A stretch of 64,000 nt of DNA from Homarus americanus (taxonomy: Eukaryota > Arthropoda > Malacostraca > Decapoda > Nephropidae): positions 2,228,940 through 2,292,939 of the forward strand of contig NW_024720711.1 of assembly GCF_018991925.1 (NCBI RefSeq), in the 5' to 3' direction. How positions within the stretch are numbered: position 1 is the stretch's first letter; each line of letters opens with the position of its first letter. Shown here in pieces: positions 23,816 through 33,617 of this stretch. The position numbers and the translations under genes are program-made. The notes below the pieces were generated by a model that was given only the letters and a program-made list of their open reading frames with translations, had not been told where the DNA came from and did not search any database.

Positions 23816-24227
23816 CCTTAATAAGACCATCTGAGTGGACTGTTCCTGTGGTCAGCCGCCCGTCCGTCCACCTCCGTCCGTCTGCTTCAGTCCGTCCGTC
23901 CGTCTGAAAAGTTTTCACATATTTCAGTTCTAAAAGAAGACTTCTGGCTTAGATTTACTCAAACTTCGTAGGAACGACCGATGAATCTCCTTACTTCAGG
24001 ACTGTGTTAGACTCAGCGCTGTGTCGCCCTTAAGACGCGGTCACTTGAGAGAGAGAGATGGGGTTACACATTTCCTCTCTCGAAACTTTTGGCTCAAATT
24101 TACTGAAACTTTTGTCGGAATGTTTCTTAGTTGTCTTCTCCCATGACTGTTTCCTCCGTCAGTGGCTGGACATTAAGATATAGTGGCTCTCTGGTCTTGG
24201 TCATCTAGCTATACGTTAGAGCCAAGT
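23816..24227. other. Spacer with CCGT run and a diverged duplication
   Basis: CCGT/CCGTCTG words at 23858-23905. Then 'tggcttagatttactcaaa' at about 23946 resembles 'tggctcaaatttactgaaa' at about 24090. No gene recognised. Confidence 0.5.
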
Positions 24228-24490
24228 GTGTGTGTGTGTGTTGCTAGAAGTAATAATAATAATAATAATAATAATAATTAACGGTTTATTGAAAGAGCTT
24301 GGCAGCCAGAAGGCTGAAAATATACAGTTACATATTTGGGGAATGGGTTTCGAATTACAAATAATATACAAGTAACATAAGTGATACAAATAAGATATAT
24401 AATAACTAGATGGGGAAAAGCTCAAACTACAGTGCATTTCAACATAGTGACAGTGCAAGAAGTAGTATTTACTGGGAGTGAATACAGTTC
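24228..24490 (-). mobile_element. Non-LTR retrotransposon 3' end, copy b
   Basis: On the minus strand this is a 3' untranslated tail running through 'ttcaataaaccgtt' into (ATT)n at 24250-24278, with a short TG run just beyond (24228-24241). The sequence from the tail to about 24485 closely matches copy c (26563-26765), sharing 'agcttggcagccagaaggct' and 'aacatagtgacagtg'. After that the two diverge, so this copy is truncated there or carries a different upstream part. Confidence 0.85.
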
Positions 24491-24790
24491 GATATGTTCT
24501 ACAGGGCGGCACCGTATCTACCCCCAAAGAGCCTATATTGGGAAGATAATCATACGTCTGGCAGCATCAAATGACAACAAGGATTAAAAAACAAAAACAT
24601 TCAAGTAGGGTAAAAACGTGTATCAGTTAGTCAGTGAGGAAAGGTTGTTACAAGACTCACTTATCACAGCCATAAACACGTCTTACTTATGTATCGTGTT
24701 AAAGTTGTAAGTACTTGTAGCCTGTTAAGGTATCTCTTTAAAAAGTCTTTAAACTTAGCTGTGTTAATGAAGAAACTTAGAGACAGGGCA
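24491..24790. other. Spacer beside copy b
   Basis: Unique-looking. It may include more of a diverged element upstream region, but no reverse transcriptase signature was seen. Confidence 0.45.
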
Positions 24791-25069
24791 CATAAAAGTG
24801 GTGGCGGTGGTGGTAGTAGTTGTGGTCGTGTTGTACCGATGGTGGCGGTAGTGGTTGTAGTCGTGTTGTAATGGTGGTGGTGGTGGTGGCTGTTATATAT
24901 TCTTGTGGATATAGTTGAAATTGATGGTGGTTGTTGTAGATCTTGTGGTTATACTTGTAATGCTGGTGGCGGTTGTAAAATCAGTAAAATCTTTATGGTA
25001 GTAGTAGTAATAGAAGTGATAGTAGTGATAGACATAATAATGCTCTGTGTGTGTGTGTGTGTGTGTGTA
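24791..25069. repeat. GGT/GTA-rich low-complexity block and (TG)n
   Basis: GGTGGCGGT, TAGTGGTTGTAGT and similar triplets from 24800 to 25030 with a loose ~60-base period ('ggttgtagtcgtgtt' at about 24820 and 24855), then TG at 25046-25068. Confidence 0.8.
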
Positions 25070-25245
25070 CCTAGAGTAAGAACTACACTCGGTATTACAG
25101 AATTACTAGAGTCGAGAGGATCTTAGGTATGCAAATGAAGAAGTAGGGACTAATGTTGGTGAAGACACAGGGAGCTGCTGCATACGTGGCCTCGTTATGC
25201 AATGTACATAAATCTGTGTCCATGTGTTTCCTTATGTCATATACT

Positions 25246-25246
<1 letters not shown>

Positions 25247-25343
<97 letters not shown>
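25247..25343. repeat. (TG)n microsatellite
   Basis: About 97 bases of uninterrupted TG. A shorter AC-rich stretch follows at 25406-25444. Confidence 0.98.
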
Positions 25344-25344
<1 letters not shown>

Positions 25345-25504
25345 TATACGTTATGGGTACGTTTGTATATCATTGGAAATACACGTATCCTTATATTACA
25401 CCAAATGCACACATACACAAACACACATACACACACACACACACAGATCTCGGCTACCCAAACACAATAAGACCAGGGCAAAATAATATATGGTAAGATA
25501 TGAA

Positions 25505-25789
25505 AGTGTGTTGGAGAGGGGAGGGAGAGGGAGGGAGAGGGTGAGAGAAGGTGAAAGAGGGAGAGAGTGAGAGAAGGGAGAAGGTGAGAAAGAGAAGGGA
25601 AAGGGGGTGAAACGGAGAGGGAAAAGGGGAGAGAGAGGAGAAGAAGGGAAAAACCGGGAAGAGAGAGAATAAGGTGGCGAGAGAGAGGGGGAAGAAGAGG
25701 AGGAAATTGAGAGAGTAAAGAGAGAGGAAGAGGGATGTTAAAAGCGAAAAGAAAGGAAGAGAGAGAGAGGAGAGGTGGGGGGGGGGGGA
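25505..25789. repeat. G/A-rich tract ending in a G run
   Basis: GGGAGAGGG and GAGAAGG blocks. At 25771-25795 a run of 13-14 Gs is bracketed by 'gaggt' and 'acctc', an inverted pair that could fold as a stem around the run. Confidence 0.85.
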
Positions 25790-25860
25790 CACCTCTCGTC
25801 CACCCAGCTGTGAATGGGTACCTAATTTTACAAATGGGGAAATGAAAGCTTTAGAGTACA
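25790..25860 (+). mobile_element. SINE fragment (core region only)
   Basis: 25798-25823 is identical over its length to the core of the SINE at 62931, including 'cccagctgtgaatgggtacc', and continues as 'aatggggaaatgaaag', like the copy at 38876. The tRNA-like head is missing; the fragment begins right at the purine tract. Confidence 0.75.
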
Positions 25861-26011
25861 GTACAGTATTATAGACCATAATGCTTATAGGCTTTCGGTG
25901 TACTATAGCCTTACAGACCTGATTGTGACGTCAAGCATATGGGACTCACTTTTTTTGGGTCAAATTAAATTAAAATAAAATAATAAAAATATACCAACGA
26001 AATATTTTACT
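25861..26011. other. Spacer
   Basis: May contain the diverged tail of the SINE fragment ('gagtacagtacagtatt'). Otherwise AT-rich. Confidence 0.45.
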
Positions 26012-26034
26012 ATGAGAAGAAATTTTTATTTATT

Positions 26035-26285
26035 CGTGTTTATGAATCGTACTTTTGTGTGTATGATTCGCATATTCACGTGTATTAGTCATATATTCGT
26101 GTGTATGATTCGAATAGTCACGTGTATTAGTCATATATTCGTGTGTATGATTCGAATAGTCACGTGTATTAGTCATATGTTCGTGTGTATGATTCGAATA
26201 GTCACGTGTATTAGTCATATATTCGTGTATATGATTCGAATATTCGTGTTTATTATTCATATATTCGTGTGTATGATTCGTGAAT
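26035..26285. repeat. 42-bp minisatellite made of two 21-bp halves
   Basis: About six copies. The halves are 'cgtgtgtatgattcgaata' and 'cgtgtattagtcatatatt' types, related to each other. With a 42-base unit, both strands stay open (14-residue period, e.g. FVCMIRIVTCISH). An array artefact. Confidence 0.93.
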
Positions 26286-26324
26286 ATCCAATACCAATTT
26301 ACATATAAAGAAGGGAGGATAACA

Positions 26325-26510
26325 GTAGTGGTTTGGGTGATGGTTGGTGACCTCTCTGGGGGTGGTTGTGGTGGTGGTGGTGGTGGTGGTGGTTGTGAGG
26401 GATGCTGTTGTGGTTATTTGGTTGTTGTGGTTGTATGGGTGGTTGGTTGTTGTGGTTGTAGGGGTAGTAGTTGTTGTGGTTGTTTGATTATTGTGATTGT
26501 AGGGGTGATT
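26325..26510. repeat. GGT/TTG-rich low-complexity block
   Basis: GGT run at 26357-26394, then 'gttgttgtggttgta' types repeated every ~30-45 bases. Confidence 0.85.
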
Positions 26511-26530
26511 GTTTAGCTTGTTGTTATGGT

Positions 26531-27945
26531 GTGTGTGTGTGTGTAATAATAATAATAATAATAATTAACGGTTTATTGAAAGAGCTTGGCAGCCAGAAGG
26601 CTGAAAATATACAGTAACATATTTGGGGAATGGGTTACGAATTACAAATAATATGCAAGTGACACAAATAAGACATATAATAACTTAGATGGGGATCAGC
26701 TCAAACTACAGTTCATTTCAACATAGTGACAGTGTAGGGAGCAGTGTTTACTGGGAGTGAATACACTGATTTATTACAAGTTATTGATAATTTTTACAAT
26801 GGTTAGGACTGGGCTGTTCTTATAGCGATCAGTTCGTGCACGTATGGGCTGGATGCGGTTGTGGTGTCGAACAGCAATTCTCGGACAGGGGATCTCAGGT
26901 GGTAGTAGGGGCCGGTGTCGGGGATGGTGTAGGAAGCCTACCAAATTTGCAGATGAGGTCGGTGGATGGCCAGTGAGAGTCGAAAGGGTCAGTGTGTTGA
27001 GCGCTTCTTGATATGTGGAGTAGGAAGGAGAGAATAATCTTGCATGCCCTCTTTGCACTTTTTTCTAGGTGTTTACGTTGTGTGGCATTTAGGAGGAAGA
27101 CCAGGTGGGGGAGGCATGGAAGTAGCTGGAAGAAGGAATGCTGCATACCGAGGAGCTCATGTGCAGGAACTCCGAGGGACTTGAGTCGGCGGAGGAGGTG
27201 GAGACGGAAACTGGAGGATTTGACAACTTCACTGACGTGTGGTTTCCAATTTAGTTTGTTGTCTATGGTGACGCCGAGGAGCTTCGTGGAATCTACAACC
27301 TGGAGTGTGTTCGGACCAAGGGAAATGGAAGGAGGCGGGACAATGTCGGAGGAGAGGTTGATGTGCATAACCATGGTCTTGGTATGGTTGATGGTGACAT
27401 GGTTGTTGGTGGCCCAGTTTTGGAGACTGTTCAATAAATCCTGAAGGGCGGTATAGTTGGGAGCAGAATTGTTGACGCTGATCCCAATGGTGGAGTCGTC
27501 GACATATTTCCAGCGAGCAGGGGTTTCTCTTAGGGCATCATTAATGAGCATAAGGAAGCAGAGTGGTCCCATCTTGGTGCCTTGGGGGACGCCACAGGTG
27601 AGTGACTGAAAGGTGGAGACAGCCCCTCGGAAGCGTACAGCTTGGCGTCGGTCACTGAGGAAGTCTGTAAGCCATGGTATGAGACTTCTCCGAAGCCCGA
27701 GGTCAATAGCTTTGTTTATGATTATATTGTGGTCGACTAGGTCGAACGCTTTAGTGAAATCAATGAAGGCGACAGCTACAGACGTTTTACGTTTCTCGAG
27801 ATGGCGGTATATGTAATCGAGAAAGCTGACAAGACAGTGAGTGGTGGAGGAAGTTTTCATGTTGCCAAATTGCTGAGGGTCTACGACTCCTGCAATATCG
27901 GCATAAGCCCGTATTATTGTGCCATGGAAATAATCCCTATATAAC
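26531..27945 (-). mobile_element. 5'-truncated non-LTR retrotransposon, copy c
   Basis: On the minus strand the element runs from about 27940 (5' truncation, next to AC/TA-rich DNA) to an (ATT)n tail at 26545-26565, after 'aataaaccgttaatt'. The tail joins a (TG)n run at 26531-26544 directly. The body holds most of a reverse transcriptase and a C-terminal region, but no endonuclease domain. The 3' untranslated part matches copies a, b and d. Clade not assigned; it looks like the CR1/Jockey-type LINEs with a VPQGTKMGPL motif. Confidence 0.9.
26774..27940 (-). pseudogene. Non-LTR reverse transcriptase, frameshifted and 5'-truncated
   Basis: RNA-templated DNA synthesis for LINE-type retrotransposition is the family role. 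Visible in order on the minus strand: PQQFGNMK near the truncated start; motif A AFIDFTKAFDLVDH (27730-27769); CGVPQGTKMGPL (27563-27598); the catalytic YVDD (27495-27506); then KLLGVTIDNKLNWKPHV (thumb region). The main frame continues to 26895, but near 27000-27040 family-like sequence switches to a second minus frame that ends in RYKNSPVLTIVKIINNL at 26774. That shift, with the missing 5' part, marks a dead copy. A start at 28028 would be spurious, because the first ~35 residues come from AC-rich DNA. Confidence 0.9.
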
Positions 27946-28247
27946 AAACATATATACAGATTCATACATACATACTCATGATACATATATAACACACACA
28001 TACACACACACATACATATAACACACACACATAATATATAGACTTACACATAGACAGACACATGTAGAATATCCACAAACTGGCTGGCCACACACACGAC
28101 AGGAGGTGACCGCTTTAAAACTCTCATGAAACTTTCAAGGTGAACTAAATCCTCTGGCCGGTCTATATCTCTCTCTATCTGTCTATTTTTTATCTATCTA
28201 TCTATCTATTATTTATTTTTCTATCTTTCGATCTTTCATCTATCAAA
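27946..28247. other. AC/TA-rich spacer and TCTA run
   Basis: AC/ATAC-rich DNA to about 28035, then unique sequence and TCTA units at 28187-28210. Confidence 0.6.
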
Positions 28248-28298
28248 TTTGTGTATGTATGTATGTATGTATGTATGTATGTATGTATGCATGTATGT
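28248..28298. repeat. (TATG)n microsatellite
   Basis: About twelve units, one TGCA variant. Confidence 0.96.
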
Positions 28299-28502
28299 AA
28301 TACCGAAATCTCTAACAATTAATTATTAGGATTTAGTAATACATGAGGCGGCAGGATTTTCCCTCTCCATCAGGTTAATTTTGTCGAGTTTTATGATTTG
28401 TTGTGTGGAAAAAAAGGTATATATATAATAATAATACTTGGAGAATGAATTTGTTGGAGGTTACAATAAAATGGTATGTGAAAATATCGTTGTGGATGGA
28501 TC

Positions 28503-28506
<4 letters not shown>

Positions 28507-28549
<43 letters not shown>

Positions 28550-28990
28550 TGGGGGAGGAGGGAGGTGAGGAGAGGGAGGGTGGGCAGTGATGGGAGGTGT
28601 GGGAAGGAAGAGGAGGAGGAGAAGATTGAGGGAGGTTTGGAGAGGAGGGAAGAGTGTAGGGGTGGAAAGGGGTAGAGGAGTAGGAGGGAGGGATGGGGGA
28701 GAGGAGTAGGAGGAGGAGAGGGGGAGGAGTAGGGGGAAGAGGAGAAAGGGAGAAGTGGAGACGAGAAGGAGGAAGAGGAGAGAGGGAGGAGGGGAGAGGA
28801 AGAGGAGATAGCAGGATATATAAGTTCATCGAGAAAGAATGCAAACCTTTTAAATGCTTTTATTGGATGCCCTTCCACGCCCCCACCCACCCCTCACCCA
28901 CCCCCCAAAAAGGGAGGGGGTGGTGGTGAGAGGTGGGGGCGGTGGTGAGAGGTGGGGGGCGGTGGTGGCGGTGGGGGGGAGGGGGGGCAA
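28507..28990. repeat. (TG)n then G/A-rich tract
   Basis: TG at 28507-28548. GGGAGG-type purine DNA follows to 28805, then C-rich and GGTGG-rich DNA at 28870-28988. The sequence 28805-28870 is unique. Confidence 0.9.
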
Positions 28991-29239
28991 GATTTAAAAG
29001 GCACTAATACCCAAAATATATTAGTACACCTGACACAACAATTTTATTCCCAAATAATTTCAGTCTCTTAAAAACTTTCTATAAAAATAAAAATAAAATT
29101 CTACCTGCAATACTTTTTTTAATTAAAGGTAAACAGTACAGCACACCTGATTAAACCAATATAATGAAACGAAATATTTATATAGTAGTTGGCAACCTTT
29201 TCCTGTACTGCCTAAATTGAAGAAGACCTACACTCAGGC
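28991..29239. other. AT-rich spacer
   Basis: Nothing recognised. Confidence 0.55.
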
Positions 29240-30020
29240 GACGTACACCCACACACGACCTCCAGCCTCACGACCTACACCTTCACGACCTCCAGCCTCA
29301 CGACTTACAGCCTAACGACCTACACCTTCACGACCTACACCTTCACGACCTCCAGCCTCACGACCTACACCTTCACGACCTCCAGCCTCACGACTTACAG
29401 CCTAACGACCTACACCTTCACGACCTACACCTTCACGACCTACACCTTCACGACCTACACCTTCACGACCTCCAGCCTCACGACCTCCAGCCTCACGACC
29501 TACACCTTCACGACCTCCAGCCTCGACCTACACCTTCACGACCTCAGCCTCGACCTACACCTTCACGACCTCAGCCTCGACTTACAGCCCTAACGACCTA
29601 CACCTTCACGACCTCCAGCCTCGACTTACAGCCCTAACGACCTACACCTTCGACCTACACCCAGGCGACCTCAGCCTCGACCTACACCTTCACGACCTAC
29701 ACCTTCGACCTCAGCCTCGACTTCACGACCTACACCTTCACGACCTCCAGCCTCACGACCTACACCTTCACGACCTCCAGCCTCACGACTTACAGCCTAA
29801 CGACCTACACCTTCACGACCTACACCTTCACGACCTACACCTTCACGACCTACACCTTCACGACCTCCAGCCTCACGACCTCCAGCCTCACGACCTACAC
29901 CTTCACGACCTATACCCAGGCGACCTACACTCACACGCCCTATAGCCTCACGACCTACACCCAGGCGACCTACACTCACACGCCCAATAGCCACACAACC
30001 TGCACCTTCACATCCTACAT
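29240..30020. repeat. 15-bp minisatellite with nested duplication
   Basis: About 52 units of two main types, 'acgacctacaccttc' and 'acgacctccagcctc', plus 'acttacagcctaacg'. The order of unit types around 29361-29510 reappears around 29757-29905, about 395 bases on, so a block of the array has been duplicated. Units at 29515-29720 carry frequent deletions. Confidence 0.95.
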
Positions 30021-30093
30021 CCAGGCGACGGACACCAGAGCTGGGATTGTAGCGGCGTACTGTAGACTGTCTGGATAAGTGAGATTGTGTTTC

Positions 30094-30152
30094 ATGAGGC
30101 TCCGTTATGTTACAGAGGCTCCGTTATGTTACAGAGGCTCCGTTATGTTAGT
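30094..30152. repeat. 19-bp repeat, three copies
   Basis: 'ccgttatgttacagaggct' begins at 30102, 30121 and 30140. 'gtgttac' words continue to about 30480, hinting at an older, decayed array. Confidence 0.88.
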
Positions 30153-30537
30153 CTTAGCTCGACATATACTGAGTGTTTAGTTACTACTGTGTTACAACTG
30201 TCTTCTCTTCTGTTACACAAAATCGTTATTATCACAGGCCAGCTCTCCCTTGGTGATATATTACGGCTATGTTACATGACTCCATAGTGTTACAAAAAAA
30301 AATTCATGTCACTCTTTGTGTTACAGTTTTTCTCCGGCACAATGCATGACTATATTTTTACAATAATACTCTCCTCTCTCTCTGTGTTACATGTTATCAG
30401 TGTTGCGCTACTGTAATGTTGTGTTCCTTTAGTTTTACATGATTCTAGTGTTATTAATTTAGTGTTATGTGATGTAATAGCACCAAAATCTATTGACCTG
30501 ATCACTTAACTCTTGAAGATGTAATTAATTAACTTCA

Positions 30538-30538
<1 letters not shown>
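30153..30538. other. Spacer rich in 'gttac/gttat' words
   Basis: Possibly a decayed extension of the preceding 19-bp repeat. No gene recognised. Confidence 0.5.

Positions 30539-30597
<59 letters not shown>
30539..30597. repeat. (AC)n microsatellite
   Basis: Pure AC run of about 57 bases. Confidence 0.98.
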
Positions 30598-30599
<2 letters not shown>

Positions 30600-30807
30600 C
30601 TAAAATTTATATCAAAATTTAATATTTTTATATACCTTTTCTTTGATGGGGAAGGGAATTTAAAAGTCAGAGGTGAAGGTCAACCTCCAACACGTACAGT
30701 AAGTCTGTCTGGAGGATTACTTGGGGATTTAGGTCGAGTTGTAGTGTTTGTTTGTTTGTTCGTGTATTGTTTTATCTTGATAGCCACAGCACCTGCTTTC
30801 TTTAAGT

Positions 30808-32142
30808 GAGGTCACAAGGTTAAGGTTCAAGGTAAAGGGTCAAGGTTAAGGGTCAAGGTTAAGGGTCAAGGTTGAGGTTCAAGGTTAAGGGTCAAGTTTG
30901 AGGTTCAAGGTAAAGGGTCAAGGTTAAGGTTCAAGGTAAAGGGTTAAGGGTCAAGGTTAAGGTTCAAGGTAAAGGGTCAAGGTTGAGGGTCAAGGTAAAG
31001 GGTCAAGGTTAAGGGTCAAGGTTAAGGTTGAGGTTCGAGGTTAAGAATCAAGTTTGAGGTTCAAGGTTAAGGGTCAAGTTTGAGGTTCAAGGTTAAGGTT
31101 CAAGGTTGAGGTTCGAGGTTAAGAATCAAGTTGAAGATTCAAGGTTGAGGTTCAAGGTTGAGGTTCGAGGATAAGAATCAAGTTTAAGTTTCGAGGTTGA
31201 GGTTCGAGGTTAAGAATCAAGTTTGAGGTTCAAGGTTAAGGGTCAAGTTTGAGGTTCAAGGTTAAAGTTCAAGGTTGAGGTTCGAGGTTGAGGTTCGAGG
31301 TTAAGAATCAAGTTGAAGATTCAAGGTTGAGGTTCAAGGTTGAGGTTCTAGGATAAGAATCAAGTTTAAGTTTCGAGGTTGAGGTTCAAGGTTGAGGTTC
31401 GAGGTTAAGAATCAAGTTTGAGGTTCAAGGTTAAGGGTCAAGTTTGAGGTTCAAGGTTAAGGGTCAAGTTTGAGGTTCAAGGTTAAGGTTCGAGGATAAG
31501 AATCAAGTTTAAGTTTCGAGGTTGAGGTTCAAGGTTGAGGTTCGAGGTTAAGAATCAAGTTTAAGTTTCGAGGCTAAGGTTCGAGGTTAAGGTTCAAGGT
31601 TGAGGTTCGAGGATAAGAATCAAGTTTAAGTTTCGAGGTTGAGGTTCAAGGTTGAGGTTCGAGGTTAAGAATCAAGTTTAAGTTTCGATGTTAAGGTTCG
31701 AGGTTAAGGTTCAAGGTTGAGGTTCGAGGTTAAGAATCAAGTTTAAGTTTCGATGTTAAGGTTCGAGGTTAAGGTTCGAGGTTAAGGTTCAAGGTTGAGG
31801 TTCAAGGTTGAGGTTCGAGGTTAAGGTTTGAGGTTAAGGTTCGAGGTTAAGGTTCGAGGTTAAGTTTCGATGTTAAGGTTCGAGGTTAAGAATCAAGTTT
31901 AAGTTTCGAGGTTAAGGTTCGAGGTTAAGGTTCGAGGTTAGTTAGGTTGAGGTTCAAGGTTGAGGTTCGAGGTTAAGGTTTGAGGTTAAGGTTCGAGGTT
32001 AAGGTTCGAGTTCAAGAATCAAGTTTAAGTTTCGAAGGTTAAGGTTTGAGGTTAAGGTTCGAGGTTAAGGTTCAAGATTAAGGTTCAAGGTTAAGGTTCG
32101 AGGTTGAGGTGCAAGGTTAAGGTGCAAGGTTAAGGTCGCCAT
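30808..32142. repeat. 12-bp minisatellite with ~182-bp higher-order repeat
   Basis: About 110 copies of 'ggttaaggttca' and variants (ggttgaggttcg, gggtcaagtttg, aagaatcaagtt). The left part (30808-31020) is richer in 'gggtcaagg', the right part in 'ggttcgagg'. A rare variant, 'aagaatcaagttgaagatt', occurs at 31121 and 31303, and its neighbours repeat in the same order, so about 182 bases were duplicated as a block. Confidence 0.95.
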
Positions 32143-32164
32143 ATTGTCATTATCTTAACCCTGT

Positions 32165-32325
32165 CATAGAAAAGCAAGAGAGAGTAAAGAAAGACAAAAT
32201 ATGATAAAGAGAAGAAAGGAGAAAGAAAGAGACTAAGAAGAGAGAAAATGAGGAATAGAGAGAGTGATAGAGAGAGAAATGAGAGAGAGAAAAGTGAGAG
32301 AAGAAGAGAGAGAGAGAGAGAGAAT
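32165..32325. repeat. Purine-rich low-complexity DNA
   Basis: GAGAGA and AGAAAGA words on the plus strand. Confidence 0.85.
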
Positions 32326-32418
32326 AATATTAACACTACACAGCTATTGCTCACCTAAACCAACTAACTGTTTTAAAACATTTTCACTATGGAGTTTAAG
32401 CTGTGTATCTACCACCAT

Positions 32419-32421
<3 letters not shown>

Positions 32422-32505
<84 letters not shown>
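32422..32505. repeat. (AC)n microsatellite
   Basis: About 84 bases of uninterrupted AC. Confidence 0.98.
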
Positions 32506-32506
<1 letters not shown>

Positions 32507-32604
32507 AACATTCGCCTCACAAACTTAATTCTTATTACTTGACCAAAAGGCCTTTCTTCTCATCTCTGGATCCACCGTCTTATATAATAATACATTAAAC
32601 CTTG

Positions 32605-32740
32605 GAGTAGTGTGGCCAAAGTGTGGGCAGAGTGGTGTGTCCAGTGTGTTGTGTAGTGGCCAGTCTGCTGTGTTGTGTCCAGTGTGTTGTGTTGTGGCCA
32701 GGGTGTTGTGTTGTGACCAGGTTGGATTATTATTATTAGC

Positions 32741-32774
<34 letters not shown>

Positions 32775-32930
32775 TTAAACTGCTCAGAACATTCCTCTCA
32801 GCCCCTTACCTCATTTTCCATCTCCTTCCCCCTCCTCTCCAATCTCTGAACCTCCTCCCCCCTACCTACCCCCTCCCCTCTCTTTCCCTTCCCTCCCTTC
32901 CCCTCTCTCCCTCCCCTAGCACAGGAAACA
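32605..32930. repeat. ~24-bp 'tgtgttgtggccag' minisatellite, (TAG)n and C-rich tract
   Basis: Five to six imperfect copies at 32615-32725, TAG triplets at 32736-32773, then CT/CCCC-rich DNA at 32810-32920. Confidence 0.85.
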
Positions 32931-33151
32931 AGGTTATTCAACGTAATAATATTCTTAAAAGAAATACAATGGTCGTATAATACTGGGTGGGCGTTCTTTG
33001 TTTGTGTTTACTTGTTTGTTTCTTTGTTTGTTTGTATATTTGTTTGTATATTTGTTTGTTGCATTTTCCACATTGCAAGAGTTGTAGAATAGAATTAGGT
33101 CACAGCGTACTTAGGTGAAGTGAATGATGTTGAGAGGAAAGGAAATTGGGG

Positions 33152-33188
<37 letters not shown>

Positions 33189-33259
33189 CTCCTTCAACAT
33201 AATCTTGAATCCATTACTAAGTACAGCCAACCTTTAAGCCCTTAAAATCACGCTTATCA
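32931..33259. other. Spacer with TTTG words and (AC)n
   Basis: GTTTGT words at 32996-33062 and AC at 33154-33185; otherwise unique. Confidence 0.6.
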
Positions 33260-33512
33260 TAAGGATCTTAGATACAGTTAAGCGCTGAAGATGAAGTTGA
33301 GCATTAAGGTATAGTAGAGCGCTTAAATGTACTTGAGCGCGTAAGATAGAGCTGTGCTGTTAAGGTGTAGCTAAGAACTTAAGATGAAGTTGAGCGCTTA
33401 AGATGTTTAGAGGCGAGAGAGAGAAAAGCACTTACGGGGCTCACGGGGCTAAAGAGGGCTTACGAGGCTCACTGAGACTAACGGGGTTCACGGGGGCTCA
33501 CGGGGCTCAATA
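33260..33512. repeat. ~27-bp and ~18-bp decayed minisatellites
   Basis: 'gagcgcttaagat' / 'gaagttgagcg' words recur at 33280-33405; 'ggggctcacggggct' words recur at 33434-33510. Confidence 0.75.
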
Positions 33513-33617
33513 AACTCTGAGACAATGTTGTTGCTCTCACCCTCAGAATAACAAGGTAAGATGATGCTCTGTTATGGCAACACTGCATCACTCAGGTGTG
33601 TGTGTGTGTGTGTGTGT

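Noticed and set aside
22835..23834. 196-324-residue histidine/threonine-rich frames
   Set aside because: They translate an AC-rich tract in all plus frames; composition explains them.
26895..28028. Complete 377-residue host gene on the minus strand
   Set aside because: The core is a LINE reverse transcriptase; the N-terminal ~35 residues come from AC/TA-rich DNA and the C-terminus is frameshifted.
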